DNA of 64,000 bases from Pseudomonadota bacterium. Lineage in GTDB: Bacteria; Pseudomonadota; Gammaproteobacteria; Steroidobacterales; Steroidobacteraceae. The stretch's first letter is position 1. Each line of letters starts with the position of its first letter. A program made the translations under genes and the position numbers. Of the stretch, positions 8,697 through 16,614 are shown one piece after another. The DNA is taken from contig QGVD01000004.1 of NCBI GenBank assembly GCA_003242685.1, forward strand, positions 33,326-97,325. The letters run 5' to 3'. Under the pieces are notes generated by a model that made no database searches, was not told where the DNA came from, and saw nothing but the letters and a program-made list of their open reading frames with translations.

Positions 8697-8731
8697 TCAA
8701 TGCGCTCGCACAACTGGGGGTCTCAAACAGA

Positions 8732-10027
8732 ATGTCCACGCGATCGCGCACGCTGATCGCTCTCGTGGCCGGGGCGGTTCTGGGTTTCTCGTCGGCGCTG
8801 TCCGGCGACGTCCTCGCCGAGAAGCGCAGCAGCATGGGTTCAGGGAAGAACGCCGACGCACCGGCAGCTCTCCCCTGGGAAGAAGCACGTCTCCTTGCCG
8901 AAGTCTTCGAGAAGGTCAAGCGGGAGTACGTCTCCGAGATCGACGACCGGGAGCTCATGGAGAAGGCCGTACGCGGCATGATCGCGTCGCTCGATCCGCA
9001 CTCGACGTACCTCGACAGCAAGCAGTTCGAGCAGATCCGGCTCTCGACGACGGGCTCCTATCCCGGCGTCGGCATCGAAGTCGTGGCCGCCGACGGCCAC
9101 GTGAAGGTGCAGCGGCCGATCGAAGGCTCGCCGGCCGCGCAGGCCGGCATGAAGACCGGCGACCTCATCCTGAAGATCGACGACACCGAGGTCGGCGCGG
9201 ATCTCTCGGGCGCCATCGCCCGCATGCGCGGGCCGGAAGGCAGTACCGTCAAGCTCACGGTTCTGCGGCCCTCGACCGGAGAGACACTCGAGTTCAATCT
9301 GCGCCGTGCCAGGGTCGCCGTGCACAGCGTCGTGCATCAGCAGCTCGAGCCCGGCTACGGCTACGTCCGCATCACGACGTTCAGCGAGACGACGCCCGCC
9401 GATCTCAACCGCGCCATCACGGAGCTGCAGAACGCGAGCCCGACGGGCCTCAAGGGCCTCGTGCTCGATCTGCGCAACAACCCGGGCGGTGTGCTCGAGT
9501 CGGGCGTCGCCGTCGCGGATGCCTTCCTCGAGGAAGGCCTGATCGTCTCGGCGGATGGACGCACCGCCGATGCGCGCTTCCGCATGGAGGCGACTCCGGG
9601 CGATCTGCTCAACGGTGCTCCGCTCGTCGTGCTCGTGAACGGCGGGTCGGCGTCGGCTTCGGAGATCGTCGCAGGCGCGCTGCGCGATCACGGACGCGCG
9701 AAACTGATCGGCCACAAGACCTACGGCAAGGGCTCCGTACAGACGGTCATGCCGCTTTCGCACGGCGGGGCCATCAAGCTCACGACGTCGCGCTACTTCA
9801 CGCCGTCGGGCGCCTCGATCCACGAGAAGGGCATCATTCCCGACATCGTCGCGGAAGGACCGGAGCGTCCGCCTGCCGACATCCGCGGCGCGAATGCGGA
9901 CGAGCCGCTCACCGCGCGCGACGACGAAGTGCGGCTCGCGCTCGAGACGCTCAAGGCGCACACTGGCGACGACGCCCGCCCCACGACCGCGTGGGCGGGC
10001 ACGCCACGCATCGCTGCGGCACCCTGA
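8732..10027 (+). CDS. ctpA: Carboxyl-terminal processing protease (S41 family)
   Basis: A 431-residue exported serine protease. An N-terminal signal segment (residues 7-29) is followed by a helical cap, a PDZ domain at about 98-182 (YPGVGIEVVA then SPAAQAGMKTGDLILKID), and the S41 catalytic domain. The catalytic pair is Ser308 in GGSASASEI and Lys333 in TYGKGSVQ, spaced 25 residues apart as in known CtpA enzymes. LVLDLRNNPGG at about 243-253 is also typical. Such proteases trim or degrade cell-envelope proteins, including hydrolases and their partners, which fits the nearness to envC. A DedA gene follows after 15 bases and may be co-transcribed. Confidence 0.93.
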   Translation: MSTRSRTLIALVAGAVLGFSSALSGDVLAEKRSSMGSGKNADAPAALPWEEARLLAEVFEKVKREYVSEIDDRELMEKAVRGMIASLDPHSTYLDSKQFEQIRLSTTGSYPGVGIEVVAADGHVKVQRPIEGSPAAQAGMKTGDLILKIDDTEVGADLSGAIARMRGPEGSTVKLTVLRPSTGETLEFNLRRARVAVHSVVHQQLEPGYGYVRITTFSETTPADLNRAITELQNASPTGLKGLVLDLRNNPGGVLESGVAVADAFLEEGLIVSADGRTADARFRMEATPGDLLNGAPLVVLVNGGSASASEIVAGALRDHGRAKLIGHKTYGKGSVQTVMPLSHGGAIKLTTSRYFTPSGASIHEKGIIPDIVAEGPERPPADIRGANADEPLTARDDEVRLALETLKAHTGDDARPTTAWAGTPRIAAAP

Positions 10028-10042
10028 GAGAAGGACCGCTGA

Positions 10043-10687
10043 TTGGAGCTGATCCACTGGTTCATCGACGTCGTACTGCACCTCGATCGACATCTCGTCG
10101 ACCTGATGCAGCAGTACGGCGTGTGGATCTATGCGATCCTGTTCCTGATCATCTTCTCGGAGACGGGCTTCGTCGTCACGCCGTTCCTGCCCGGTGACTC
10201 GCTGCTCTTCGCGGTGGGCGCGCTCGCGGCGGTGGACACGAGCGGCACGCTGACGGCGCCGCTCGCGAGCGTCCTGCTCGCCGCGGCGGCGATTCTCGGC
10301 AATACGCTGAACTACTCCATCGGGCGGTGGATCGGGCCGCCCGCGTTCAGCGGCCGCTACCGCTTCCTCAAGGTGGAGTACCTGCGCCGCACGGAGGAGT
10401 TCTTCATCCGTCACGGCGGCAAGACCATCGTGCTCTCACGCTTCGTGCCGATCATCCGCACGTTCGCGCCGTTCGTCGCCGGCGTCGGGCGCATGCCCTA
10501 TGGCCGCTTCCAGGCGTACAACATCGCGGGCGGCGTGTCCTGGGTGATGATCTTCATCTGGGGTGGCTATCTGTTCGGCAACATCCCGATCATCAAGAAC
10601 AACTTCGGGATCGTCACGATCATCATCGTGATCGTGTCGCTGCTGCCGCTCGCCGGTGCGCTCGCGCGCTCGCGCCGCCCGGCGTGA
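10043..10687 (+). CDS. DedA-family inner membrane protein
   Basis: A 214-residue polytopic membrane protein of the DedA (SNARE-associated, VTT domain) family, members of which act in lipid flipping and proton-dependent membrane homeostasis. Conserved parts: FSETGFVVTPFLPGDSLLF near residues 38-56, GNTLNYSIGRWIG near 92-104, FFIRHGGKTIVLSRFVPIIR near 125-144 and a Gly-rich helix after it. The start is a TTG at 10043, supported by the upstream purine run GAGAGAAGGA and by the family's N-terminal length. It follows ctpA by 15 bases, so coupling with that gene is likely. Confidence 0.9.
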   Translation: MELIHWFIDVVLHLDRHLVDLMQQYGVWIYAILFLIIFSETGFVVTPFLPGDSLLFAVGALAAVDTSGTLTAPLASVLLAAAAILGNTLNYSIGRWIGPPAFSGRYRFLKVEYLRRTEEFFIRHGGKTIVLSRFVPIIRTFAPFVAGVGRMPYGRFQAYNIAGGVSWVMIFIWGGYLFGNIPIIKNNFGIVTIIIVIVSLLPLAGALARSRRPA

Positions 10688-10711
10688 TCGTTCATTCGAT
10701 CCGGCCGCGGA

Positions 10712-11647
10712 TCATTCGACGATGACGACGCGGTTGCGCCCTTCGCGCTTGCTGCGGTAGAGCGCATCGTCCGCGCGGCGCAGCAGCGCTTCGGCTGCCG
10801 TCTGCGCGGACTCCTCGCGGTCGGAGAGCGTGGCGACTCCGAAGCTCGCGGTGACCAGGATCTCGCCCATGGACGTCGCGAAGGGCTGCGACGCGCAGCG
10901 TCCACGGATCTTCTCCGCGACGGCAGCCGCGCCTTCGGCGGTCGTCTGCGGGAGCACGATCACGAACTCCTCGCCGCCGAAGCGTGCGATCCAGTCGCTC
11001 GCGTTCCGGATCGAGCCGAGCGACAGCGCCGCGAACTGACGCAGGACTTCGTCGCCCACCTGGTGGCCGTACTCGTCGTTGATCTTCTTGAACTGGTCGA
11101 GATCGGTCATCACGACGGACATCGCGTGGTCGTAGCGGCGCGCGCGCTCGACCTCGCGCGGGAGCTGCTCATTCAGATAACGGCGGTTGAACGTGCCGAC
11201 GAGGGCGTCCGTGATGGAGAGCAGCTGGATCTTGGCGTTCGCCTCGCGCAGTGACTGCTCGAGCTGCACGATGCGCCGCCCGGCATTGAGCCGCGCGAGC
11301 AGCTCGGCTTCGTTGGCCGGCTTGCGGATGTAGTCGTCGGCTCCGGATTCGAGGCCCGTGACGACGTCGTCGATGGAAGCCTGTGCCGTCAGCAGCAGGA
11401 TGTAGACGTAGGTGGGCAGGGTGAGCTTGCGGACCTGGCGGCAGAGCGTGGCGCCGTCGATGCCGGGCATGTCGCGGTCCGTCAGGAGCATCTGGAACTC
11501 CCCGGTCGCCACCCGCTCCAGCGCGCTCTCCCCGTCGGGCGCGGTCTCCACCTCGTAGCCCGCCCGCCTCAGCAGCCGCTCGAGGAGCAGGCGCTGCGTC
11601 GGCTCGTCCTCCACCAGCAGGAGCTTCAGCCGTTGTGCCTCGTTCAT
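10712..11647 (-). CDS. Response regulator with GGDEF output: diguanylate cyclase
   Basis: 311 residues. A receiver domain (about 7-122) has the acidic pair in VEDEP, the phospho-acceptor Asp57 in LLTDRDMPG, and Lys109 in IRKP. After a short helical linker the GGDEF domain (about 142-311) carries an intact active site GGEEF at 224-228. The position of the inhibitory RxxD site just before it reads NASD, so product feedback inhibition through the I-site is probably lost. The protein should make c-di-GMP when phosphorylated. No histidine kinase gene is adjacent. It ends 24 bases from the DedA gene, convergently. The enzyme opposes the predicted phosphodiesterase encoded at 6370-8637. Confidence 0.9.
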   Translation of the reverse strand: MNEAQRLKLLLVEDEPTQRLLLERLLRRAGYEVETAPDGESALERVATGEFQMLLTDRDMPGIDGATLCRQVRKLTLPTYVYILLLTAQASIDDVVTGLESGADDYIRKPANEAELLARLNAGRRIVQLEQSLREANAKIQLLSITDALVGTFNRRYLNEQLPREVERARRYDHAMSVVMTDLDQFKKINDEYGHQVGDEVLRQFAALSLGSIRNASDWIARFGGEEFVIVLPQTTAEGAAAVAEKIRGRCASQPFATSMGEILVTASFGVATLSDREESAQTAAEALLRRADDALYRSKREGRNRVVIVE

Positions 11648-11744
11648 GGCCTCACCGCGGCCTCACCGCGTGTCCGGCGTCGATCATACGCCAACGGCGC
11701 AGGAGGCCGTCGCGCGCGTCCCGCCCGATGGCACAATGTGCCCC

Positions 11745-12191
11745 ATGGTGGATCGAACCCGCGGCTACGCACATCGCATCGACATCCTCGCCGAGCCGCA
11801 GCGCGTCTGGCAGGCGCTGACCGACTCGGCCGCCCTCGTCCGCTGGTGCGCGCCGAATGCGGAGATCCGCGCGCGGCCTGGCGGGCTGTTCCGGGTGAGC
11901 ATCGATCGCGCCATCGAGCTCGAGGCACACATCGACGTTTTCGATCCGTGCCGGCGGCTGCGGCTCATCTACCTGCCTTCGCCGTCGCTGCCGCCGGCCG
12001 ACAGCGTGCCGGTCGACGACTTCATTCTCGAAGCGAGGCGCCGTGGGACGGTTGTGCGCCTCCTCGGCTCGGGTATTCCGGCGGACGAGTCGTGGAACGC
12101 GCACTACCTCAGGCTGCGCGTCGCGTGGGAACGGGCGCTCGCCCGTCTGAAGATCTACGTCGAACAGGGCTCGATGGAGGAGGCGGTATGA
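11745..12191 (+). CDS. SRPBCC (AHSA1/START-like) domain protein
   Basis: A 148-residue protein of the SRPBCC helix-grip superfamily, which binds hydrophobic ligands in a deep pocket. The hallmark opening is seen: YAHRIDILAEPQRVWQALTD, then WCAPNAEIRARPGGLFRV and a C-terminal helix WNAHYLRLRVAWERALARL. The ATG at 11745 puts the conserved first strand close to the N-terminus; an ATG three codons earlier is equally possible. Its stop codon overlaps the start of the next gene (ATGA), so the two are translationally coupled. Specific substrate unknown. Confidence 0.8.
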   Translation: MVDRTRGYAHRIDILAEPQRVWQALTDSAALVRWCAPNAEIRARPGGLFRVSIDRAIELEAHIDVFDPCRRLRLIYLPSPSLPPADSVPVDDFILEARRRGTVVRLLGSGIPADESWNAHYLRLRVAWERALARLKIYVEQGSMEEAV

Positions 12192-12568
12192 TCGGCTTCG
12201 TCTTCCGCGCGGTGATCGCCGCGCTCGGGCTGTGGCTCGCGACGTGGCTCATGCCCGAGCGCATTCACATCGACTCGGCCGTCACGCTCCTCCTGGCAGG
12301 GCTCCTCCTCGGCGTCGTCAACGCGATCGTCAGGCCCGTCGCCGTCATCCTGACGCTGCCTCTCACGCTGCTCACGCTGGGGCTCTTCCTGCTGGTCGTG
12401 AACGCGGCGATGCTCGCGCTGGTCGCCCTGCTGCTGCCCGGATTCAGCATCGACGGCTTCTGGGCGGCGTTCCTCGCCGCGATCATCGTCGGCATCACCG
12501 GCTGGCTCGGTTCCTGGTTCATCGGCTCGAACGGGCGCGTCGAGGTGTACGCGCGCCGCGGCCGCTGA
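12188..12568 (+). CDS. Small four-helix membrane protein, phage-holin-4/YvlD family
   Basis: A 126-residue integral membrane protein with four predicted helices (about 2-22, 28-50, 54-80, 90-115). LLAGLLLGVVNAIVRPV and LTLPLTLLTLGLFLLVVNA match the family once named for phage holins and DUF360; most members are chromosomal proteins of unknown role, not holins. It starts inside the stop codon of the SRPBCC gene, and the two are likely one operon. Confidence 0.82.
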   Translation: MIGFVFRAVIAALGLWLATWLMPERIHIDSAVTLLLAGLLLGVVNAIVRPVAVILTLPLTLLTLGLFLLVVNAAMLALVALLLPGFSIDGFWAAFLAAIIVGITGWLGSWFIGSNGRVEVYARRGR

Positions 12569-12587
12569 AGGTGCCGAAGCCAGCGGT

Positions 12588-14567
12588 TCAGGTGCGCAGC
12601 GTGGCGTCCGACGGCGCCGGTCCGCGGGACGTGGCCGTGCGGTAGAGCAGTAGCGCGAGCACCGCGAGAATCACGAGGCCGAGCCAGCCACCGAACTGCA
12701 GGAACTCGGGCAGTGCGAGCACGTCCGAGCGGCCGGTGGTGACGATGGGAATCGCGATGAGGATACCCATCAGTGCCTCGCCGGTGATCATGCCCGCGGC
12801 GAACAGCATGCCCTTGCGCCCGAGACGCTCGGCTTCCTCGGGGCTCGGGGCCACGCCGCGCGTCGCACCGCCAGTGAGCGTACGTTCGGCGAACCAGGCG
12901 AGCGCTCCGCCGAGAAAGATCGGCACGGTAAGCTCGAGGGGCAGATAGATTCCCACGGCGGCGGCGAGCACCGGTACGCGGAAGCTCGCGCCACGCGCCT
13001 TGAGGATCTCGTCCACGGCGATGATCGCCGCGCCGATCAGCGCGCCGATCGCGACCATGTTCCACGGCAGCGAGCCGCCGAAGAGCCCGCGCGAGACGGA
13101 CGCCATGAGCGTCGCCTGCGGTGCGATCAGCGGCGAGGGATGCTCGGGCGTCGGCACGCCGATGCCGTAGGCGGCCGCCAGGAGATTCAGCACCGGTGCC
13201 ATCACGAGCGCGCTCACTGCCGCGCCGATCGCCAGCATGACCTGCTGACGCCACGGCGTCGCACCGACGAGATATCCGCACTTGAGGTCCTGGAGATTGT
13301 CGCCGCTGATGCACGCCGCACAGCAGACGACGGCACCGATCATGATCGCGGCGACGGGTCCGATCTCGGAGCCGCGGCCCATGAGGCCGAGAAGCACCAC
13401 GGCGGCGAACAGAATCGTCGCGATGGTGATGCCCGAGACCGGGTTGTTGGACGAGCCCACCAGTCCCGCCATGTACGCGGAGACCGAGCAGAACAGGAAG
13501 CCCGCGACGATCATGATGATGGTCATCGGCAGGCTCACCGCGAAGCTGTCGACGATCGTCTGATACAGCGCGAGCAGCGGCAGACTGAAGAGCACGATGC
13601 CGATGAGCACCGACTTCATCGGCAGGTCCTGCTCGGTGTGTGCGACCGCAATGCCCGATGCGGCGGCGCGCGTCGCGGCGAGACCGCTGCGGATGCCCGA
13701 GAGGAGCGATTTGCGCAGCGACACGAGCGCCCACAGGCCGCCGATCAGCATCGCGCCGACGCCGAGATAGCGGATCTGCTGGCTCCACAGCAGTCCCGCC
13801 GCTTCCTCTGCGCTGAGCCCCGCGGCGGCCTGCGCGAGCTCGGGATTCCCGTCGAGAAAGAAAGCGCTGTAGATCGGGATCGCGATGTTCCAGGAAATGA
13901 CGCCGCCCGAGAGCACGACGATGCCGATGTTGAGGCCGACGATGTATCCCACGCCGAGCAGCGCCGGCGAGAGATTCGTGCCGAAATAGGCGATGCCGCT
14001 GCCCACGTAGGTCGCCGCGGCTGCGGTGTCCGGGATCAGTCGCAGTCCGCTCGCCGCGGCAAGCTTCGCGAGCCCGCCGCCGACCGCTGCGCCCGCGAGG
14101 ATCTTCACGCCCTGCGCGGGGTTCTCACCGGTGCGCAGCACTTCCGCGGCGGCCTTGCCCTCGGGGAAGGCGAGATTCTGCTCGACCACGAGCGAGCGGC
14201 GCAGGGGAACGGAGAACAGCACACCGAGCACGCCGCCGAGGCCTGCGATCGCCAGCACCCACCAGAAGTTGAACGTTTCCCAGTAGCCCAGGATCACGAG
14301 CGCAGGGATGGTGAAGATCACTCCCGAAGCCAGCGAGGAGCCTGCGGACCCGGCGGTCATCACGATGTTGTTCTCGAGAATGCCGCCTCCGCCGAGCACG
14401 CGGAGCACGGCCATCGAGACCACCGCGGCGGGGATCGCCGACGCGATCGTCATTCCGGCGAAGAGGCCCAGGTACGTGTTCGCCGCCGCCAGGATCAACG
14501 CGAGAACGGACCCGAGAATGATCGCGCGCACCGTGAGCTGCGGCGCGGTGGGGGAATTCGAGCTCAT
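12588..14567 (-). CDS. OPT-family oligopeptide (or metal-chelate) transporter
   Basis: A 659-residue inner membrane transporter with about 15-16 predicted helices. NTYLGLFAGMTIASAIPAAV near residue 30-50, a Gly-rich block around GLGGVLGVLFSVPLRRSLV, NLAFPEGKAAAEVLRTGE near 130-147 and ACISGDNLQDLKCGYLVGAT are signatures of the bacterial OPT superfamily. The ATG at 14567 has GCGGAGGAG just upstream and is preferred to an ATG 27 codons earlier. Bacterial OPT proteins carry small peptides or siderophore-like chelates; the peptide interest of this chromosome (POT carrier and dipeptidase at 35-38 kb) favours peptides, but this is inference. Confidence 0.9.
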   Translation of the reverse strand: MSSNSPTAPQLTVRAIILGSVLALILAAANTYLGLFAGMTIASAIPAAVVSMAVLRVLGGGGILENNIVMTAGSAGSSLASGVIFTIPALVILGYWETFNFWWVLAIAGLGGVLGVLFSVPLRRSLVVEQNLAFPEGKAAAEVLRTGENPAQGVKILAGAAVGGGLAKLAAASGLRLIPDTAAAATYVGSGIAYFGTNLSPALLGVGYIVGLNIGIVVLSGGVISWNIAIPIYSAFFLDGNPELAQAAAGLSAEEAAGLLWSQQIRYLGVGAMLIGGLWALVSLRKSLLSGIRSGLAATRAAASGIAVAHTEQDLPMKSVLIGIVLFSLPLLALYQTIVDSFAVSLPMTIIMIVAGFLFCSVSAYMAGLVGSSNNPVSGITIATILFAAVVLLGLMGRGSEIGPVAAIMIGAVVCCAACISGDNLQDLKCGYLVGATPWRQQVMLAIGAAVSALVMAPVLNLLAAAYGIGVPTPEHPSPLIAPQATLMASVSRGLFGGSLPWNMVAIGALIGAAIIAVDEILKARGASFRVPVLAAAVGIYLPLELTVPIFLGGALAWFAERTLTGGATRGVAPSPEEAERLGRKGMLFAAGMITGEALMGILIAIPIVTTGRSDVLALPEFLQFGGWLGLVILAVLALLLYRTATSRGPAPSDATLRT

Positions 14568-14718
14568 GCGCTCCTCCGCAGGCTTTGTTGTGTCGGGCCA
14601 GTCAGTCGGGCCGGCGGCTACTGTAACGTCACGCGCGCCGTCTGGCACCGCCGGCTCGCGGACCCCGTTCTCGGATCGTGCGCGGGGGAGTCCAAGGGAC
14701 CCGGGCAGACCTGTCTCG

Positions 14719-15546
14719 CTATGCGGCGGGGTTCCGTCCGCCGAGCGCCTGCTCGAGCGCGTTCGTCAGAGGCTTGAGGAAGTAGGAGCCGGACGGCATG
14801 GACTGGACTTCGATACCGCGCTCGCGCAGCGCCTCACCGACCACGGGACCGACGGCCGCCACGAGCGTGCGCGAGAGCGCATCCCTCACGAGAGGCTCCG
14901 GTCCGACGGCGAACAGCCGCTCGACCTGTGGTGTGCTCGTGAACGCGATCGCATCGACTTCGCCTGCCGCCATACGCTCGAGCAGCGCGCGGACCGCAGC
15001 GTCGTCCGCTTGGTCCGCATAGACGTAAGGCGCAACCGGCAGCACGGTGGCGCCGGCGGCCGTGAGGAAATCCATGAGCGGCCGGTTCGGATCGGTGCCG
15101 TAGAGCTGCACGCCGATGCGCCTTCCCTGAAGTCGTTCGCCGCGCAGCGCGGCGATCACGCCTTCCGTCGTCGGCACCGTTGCCGGGATATCGGGCTTGA
15201 GACCGAGCTCGCGCAGCTCGCGGGCGGGCTTGGGGCCGCGCGTGATCTTGCGCACGCGCGCGAGCTCGCGCAGGAAAGCTTCCCTGAGATCGGGCTCGTG
15301 TCGCTCGATGCAGCCCAGGAGACGGCGCAGGCCTTCGCCGGTGAGCAGCACGAGGTCGTCACAGCCGCCTGCGGCGAAGCGCCGGATCCATTCGAGCACC
15401 GGCGCAGGGTCCGGCGCATCCTTGATGGCGACGAGCGGACAGCGCAGCACGGCGGCACCGCGCCGCTCGAGCATCGCGGCGAAGAGATCGAGCTCGCGCG
15501 TCTCGGGTACGGCGATGCGCCGGCCTGACAGAGTCTGCATGCTCAT
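14719..15546 (-). CDS. Uroporphyrinogen-III synthase-like protein (HemD family)
   Basis: 275 residues with the two-lobed HemD fold pattern. RRIAVPETRELDLFAAMLE opens lobe one, LVLLTGEGLRRLL and RGPKPARELRELGLKPDI are the conserved middle blocks, and AIAFTSTPQVERLF with AAVGPVVGEALRERG close lobe two. HemD cyclises hydroxymethylbilane to uroporphyrinogen III for haem. The gene is not beside hemA, hemC or other haem genes here, so it may be a second, divergent copy and not the housekeeping one. Two starts are possible (15546, 15540); neither has a clear ribosome-binding site. Confidence 0.75.
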   Translation of the reverse strand: MSMQTLSGRRIAVPETRELDLFAAMLERRGAAVLRCPLVAIKDAPDPAPVLEWIRRFAAGGCDDLVLLTGEGLRRLLGCIERHEPDLREAFLRELARVRKITRGPKPARELRELGLKPDIPATVPTTEGVIAALRGERLQGRRIGVQLYGTDPNRPLMDFLTAAGATVLPVAPYVYADQADDAAVRALLERMAAGEVDAIAFTSTPQVERLFAVGPEPLVRDALSRTLVAAVGPVVGEALRERGIEVQSMPSGSYFLKPLTNALEQALGGRNPAA

Positions 15547-15632
15547 GCGGCGAGAGCTTGGTGCGCCGGCCACGTCTGCGCAAGATGCAGAACGCAGGCA
15601 TACGCTTCCCGATTCCCTTTCACGAAAAAGGA

Positions 15633-15689
15633 AACGCCGCGATCCACGTACACACGTCTCCAGTCATGTGCACGTGAATCGGCGGCGTT
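15633..15689. repeat. Imperfect inverted repeat, arms of 24-25 bases
   Basis: Positions 15633-15656 and 15665-15689 are inverted copies with three mismatches and one bulged base, around an 8-base loop (TCTCCAGT). The arms begin and end with AACGCCGC/GCGGCGTT. No T-run follows on either side, so it is unlikely to be a simple terminator. It may be a palindromic interspersed element, a small-RNA stem, or a remnant of a mobile-element end. Confidence 0.55.
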
Positions 15690-15796
15690 GCCAAGCGGAC
15701 CCGCTGTCGGGTCCTCGCCGGCAGGTCTCTGGTTCCTGCAGCGTCAGCGCCGCTTCTGCAACCGGTGTGCCACGTCCTTCACGGCGCGGCTCGATG

Positions 15797-16108
15797 TCAT
15801 GCACGGCAAGGCTTTGCGCGTGCCGCGCATCGTGATGGTGCCGGCGTGTGCAGTGCGTCTCGCCCGCATGCGGAGCGCTCTCGCGCGACGACGCACGCTC
15901 GGTGTGCGTCTCGCACCACGCAGCAGGAAACCTGGAACATCTGCTCGAGCACGTCGCGATCGCGGTTCTCCATGTCGATGACGTCCGGATTCGCTTCCCG
16001 GATTCCGTGCGGCAGGTTCTGCATGTCGCGCACGATGACGACGTCGGAGTGGCCCGCTTCGCGCCGTCGCTCCGGAACCCGATCCGAAGCGAGCTTTGTA
16101 TCCGACAT
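15797..16108 (-). CDS. Possible small hypothetical protein
   Basis: An open frame of 103 residues from an ATG at 16108 with the purine-rich GGGGAGGGGC directly upstream, a strong potential ribosome-binding site. The first 60 residues have normal codon use for this genome and a soluble, charged composition (DVVIVRDMQNLPHGIREANP in the middle). The last 40 are rich in cysteine, arginine and alanine and look less like a real protein, so the true 3' end may have been lost by frameshift. I recognise no family. Divergent from the sigma-54 promoter at 16288. Confidence 0.35.
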   Translation of the reverse strand: MSDTKLASDRVPERRREAGHSDVVIVRDMQNLPHGIREANPDVIDMENRDRDVLEQMFQVSCCVVRDAHRACVVARERSACGRDALHTPAPSRCAARAKPCRA

Positions 16109-16183
16109 GCCCCTCCCCGGACGGCGCGCAATCCGTCGTTCGCGCGGCGTCCGCGAATCAATCCGGTGCACCTGCGCTCCGAT

Positions 16184-16197
16184 TCGCACCGGTGCGA
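16184..16197. promoter_or_regulatory. Perfect 14-bp palindrome, possible enhancer-binding site
   Basis: TCGCACCGGTGCGA is a perfect palindrome about 98 bases upstream of the -24 element of the sigma-54 promoter at 16288. That distance is usual for sites bound by sigma-54 activators, and the GCAC/GTGC half-sites resemble NtrC-type half-sites, though the spacing is shorter than the NtrC consensus. The role is inferred from position. Confidence 0.4.
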
Positions 16198-16287
16198 GGC
16201 ACGCCGATCGCGTGATCGAACGCGCGCGAAAACGCGAAACGCGCGCAGATCGCTGTTTTGCGGGTATTCGCGCACGCGAGCGCGCGT

Positions 16288-16303
16288 TGGCACACGCGTT
16301 GCT
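16288..16303 (+). promoter_or_regulatory. Sigma-54 (-24/-12) promoter
   Basis: TGGCACACGCGTTGCT matches the consensus TGGCAC-N5-TTGCW at every defined base. The invariant GG (16289-16290) and GC (16301-16302) are separated by exactly 10 bases. Transcription would start near 16314 and run toward the porin gene at 16615, leaving a leader of about 300 bases. The motif itself is seen directly; the target gene is inferred. Confidence 0.65.
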
Positions 16304-16614
16304 TATGAGTGATTGCGGATCCCGTGTCAGCGGTGGTGCGGGTCCGATGGGCACAGGCGTCCATGGAGTACGGGTTCCCCCTTCCCCGTGCTTCTGGACG
16401 CCTTTCTCATTGGCGCGGCGACGGAGCTCCTGCGCAACGGCGCGCGCGCACCGTGCTGTACGGCGCGAAGGCGCACGAGCCGCAGGCGGCAGCAACGCTC
16501 ATGCCATGCGGCAGATCGACGCCGCGCGGGACGCCTGTGGTGCACGTGCGGCAGTCGGCGTAATCTTCTCCGCCGACCGGGAGCGGATCGGGAGCATCTC
16601 CCGCGGGTGCGACG
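16304..16614 (+). other. Leader region between the sigma-54 promoter and the porin gene
   Basis: About 310 bases without a convincing gene. Short patches in all three forward frames read like protein (for example around 16370-16440, 16440-16500 and 16500-16580), which could be a small gene broken by frameshifts or chance in GC-rich DNA. No riboswitch or terminator was recognised. Confidence 0.35.

Noticed and set aside
12188..12568. Phage holin, as part of a prophage
   Set aside because: The family name is historical; no other phage genes occur in the window and the protein is coupled to an SRPBCC gene.
13140..14777. A 545-codon plus-strand open frame across the OPT transporter
   Set aside because: It mirrors the transporter gene, is Arg/His/Glu-rich without any domain, and has no ribosome-binding site.
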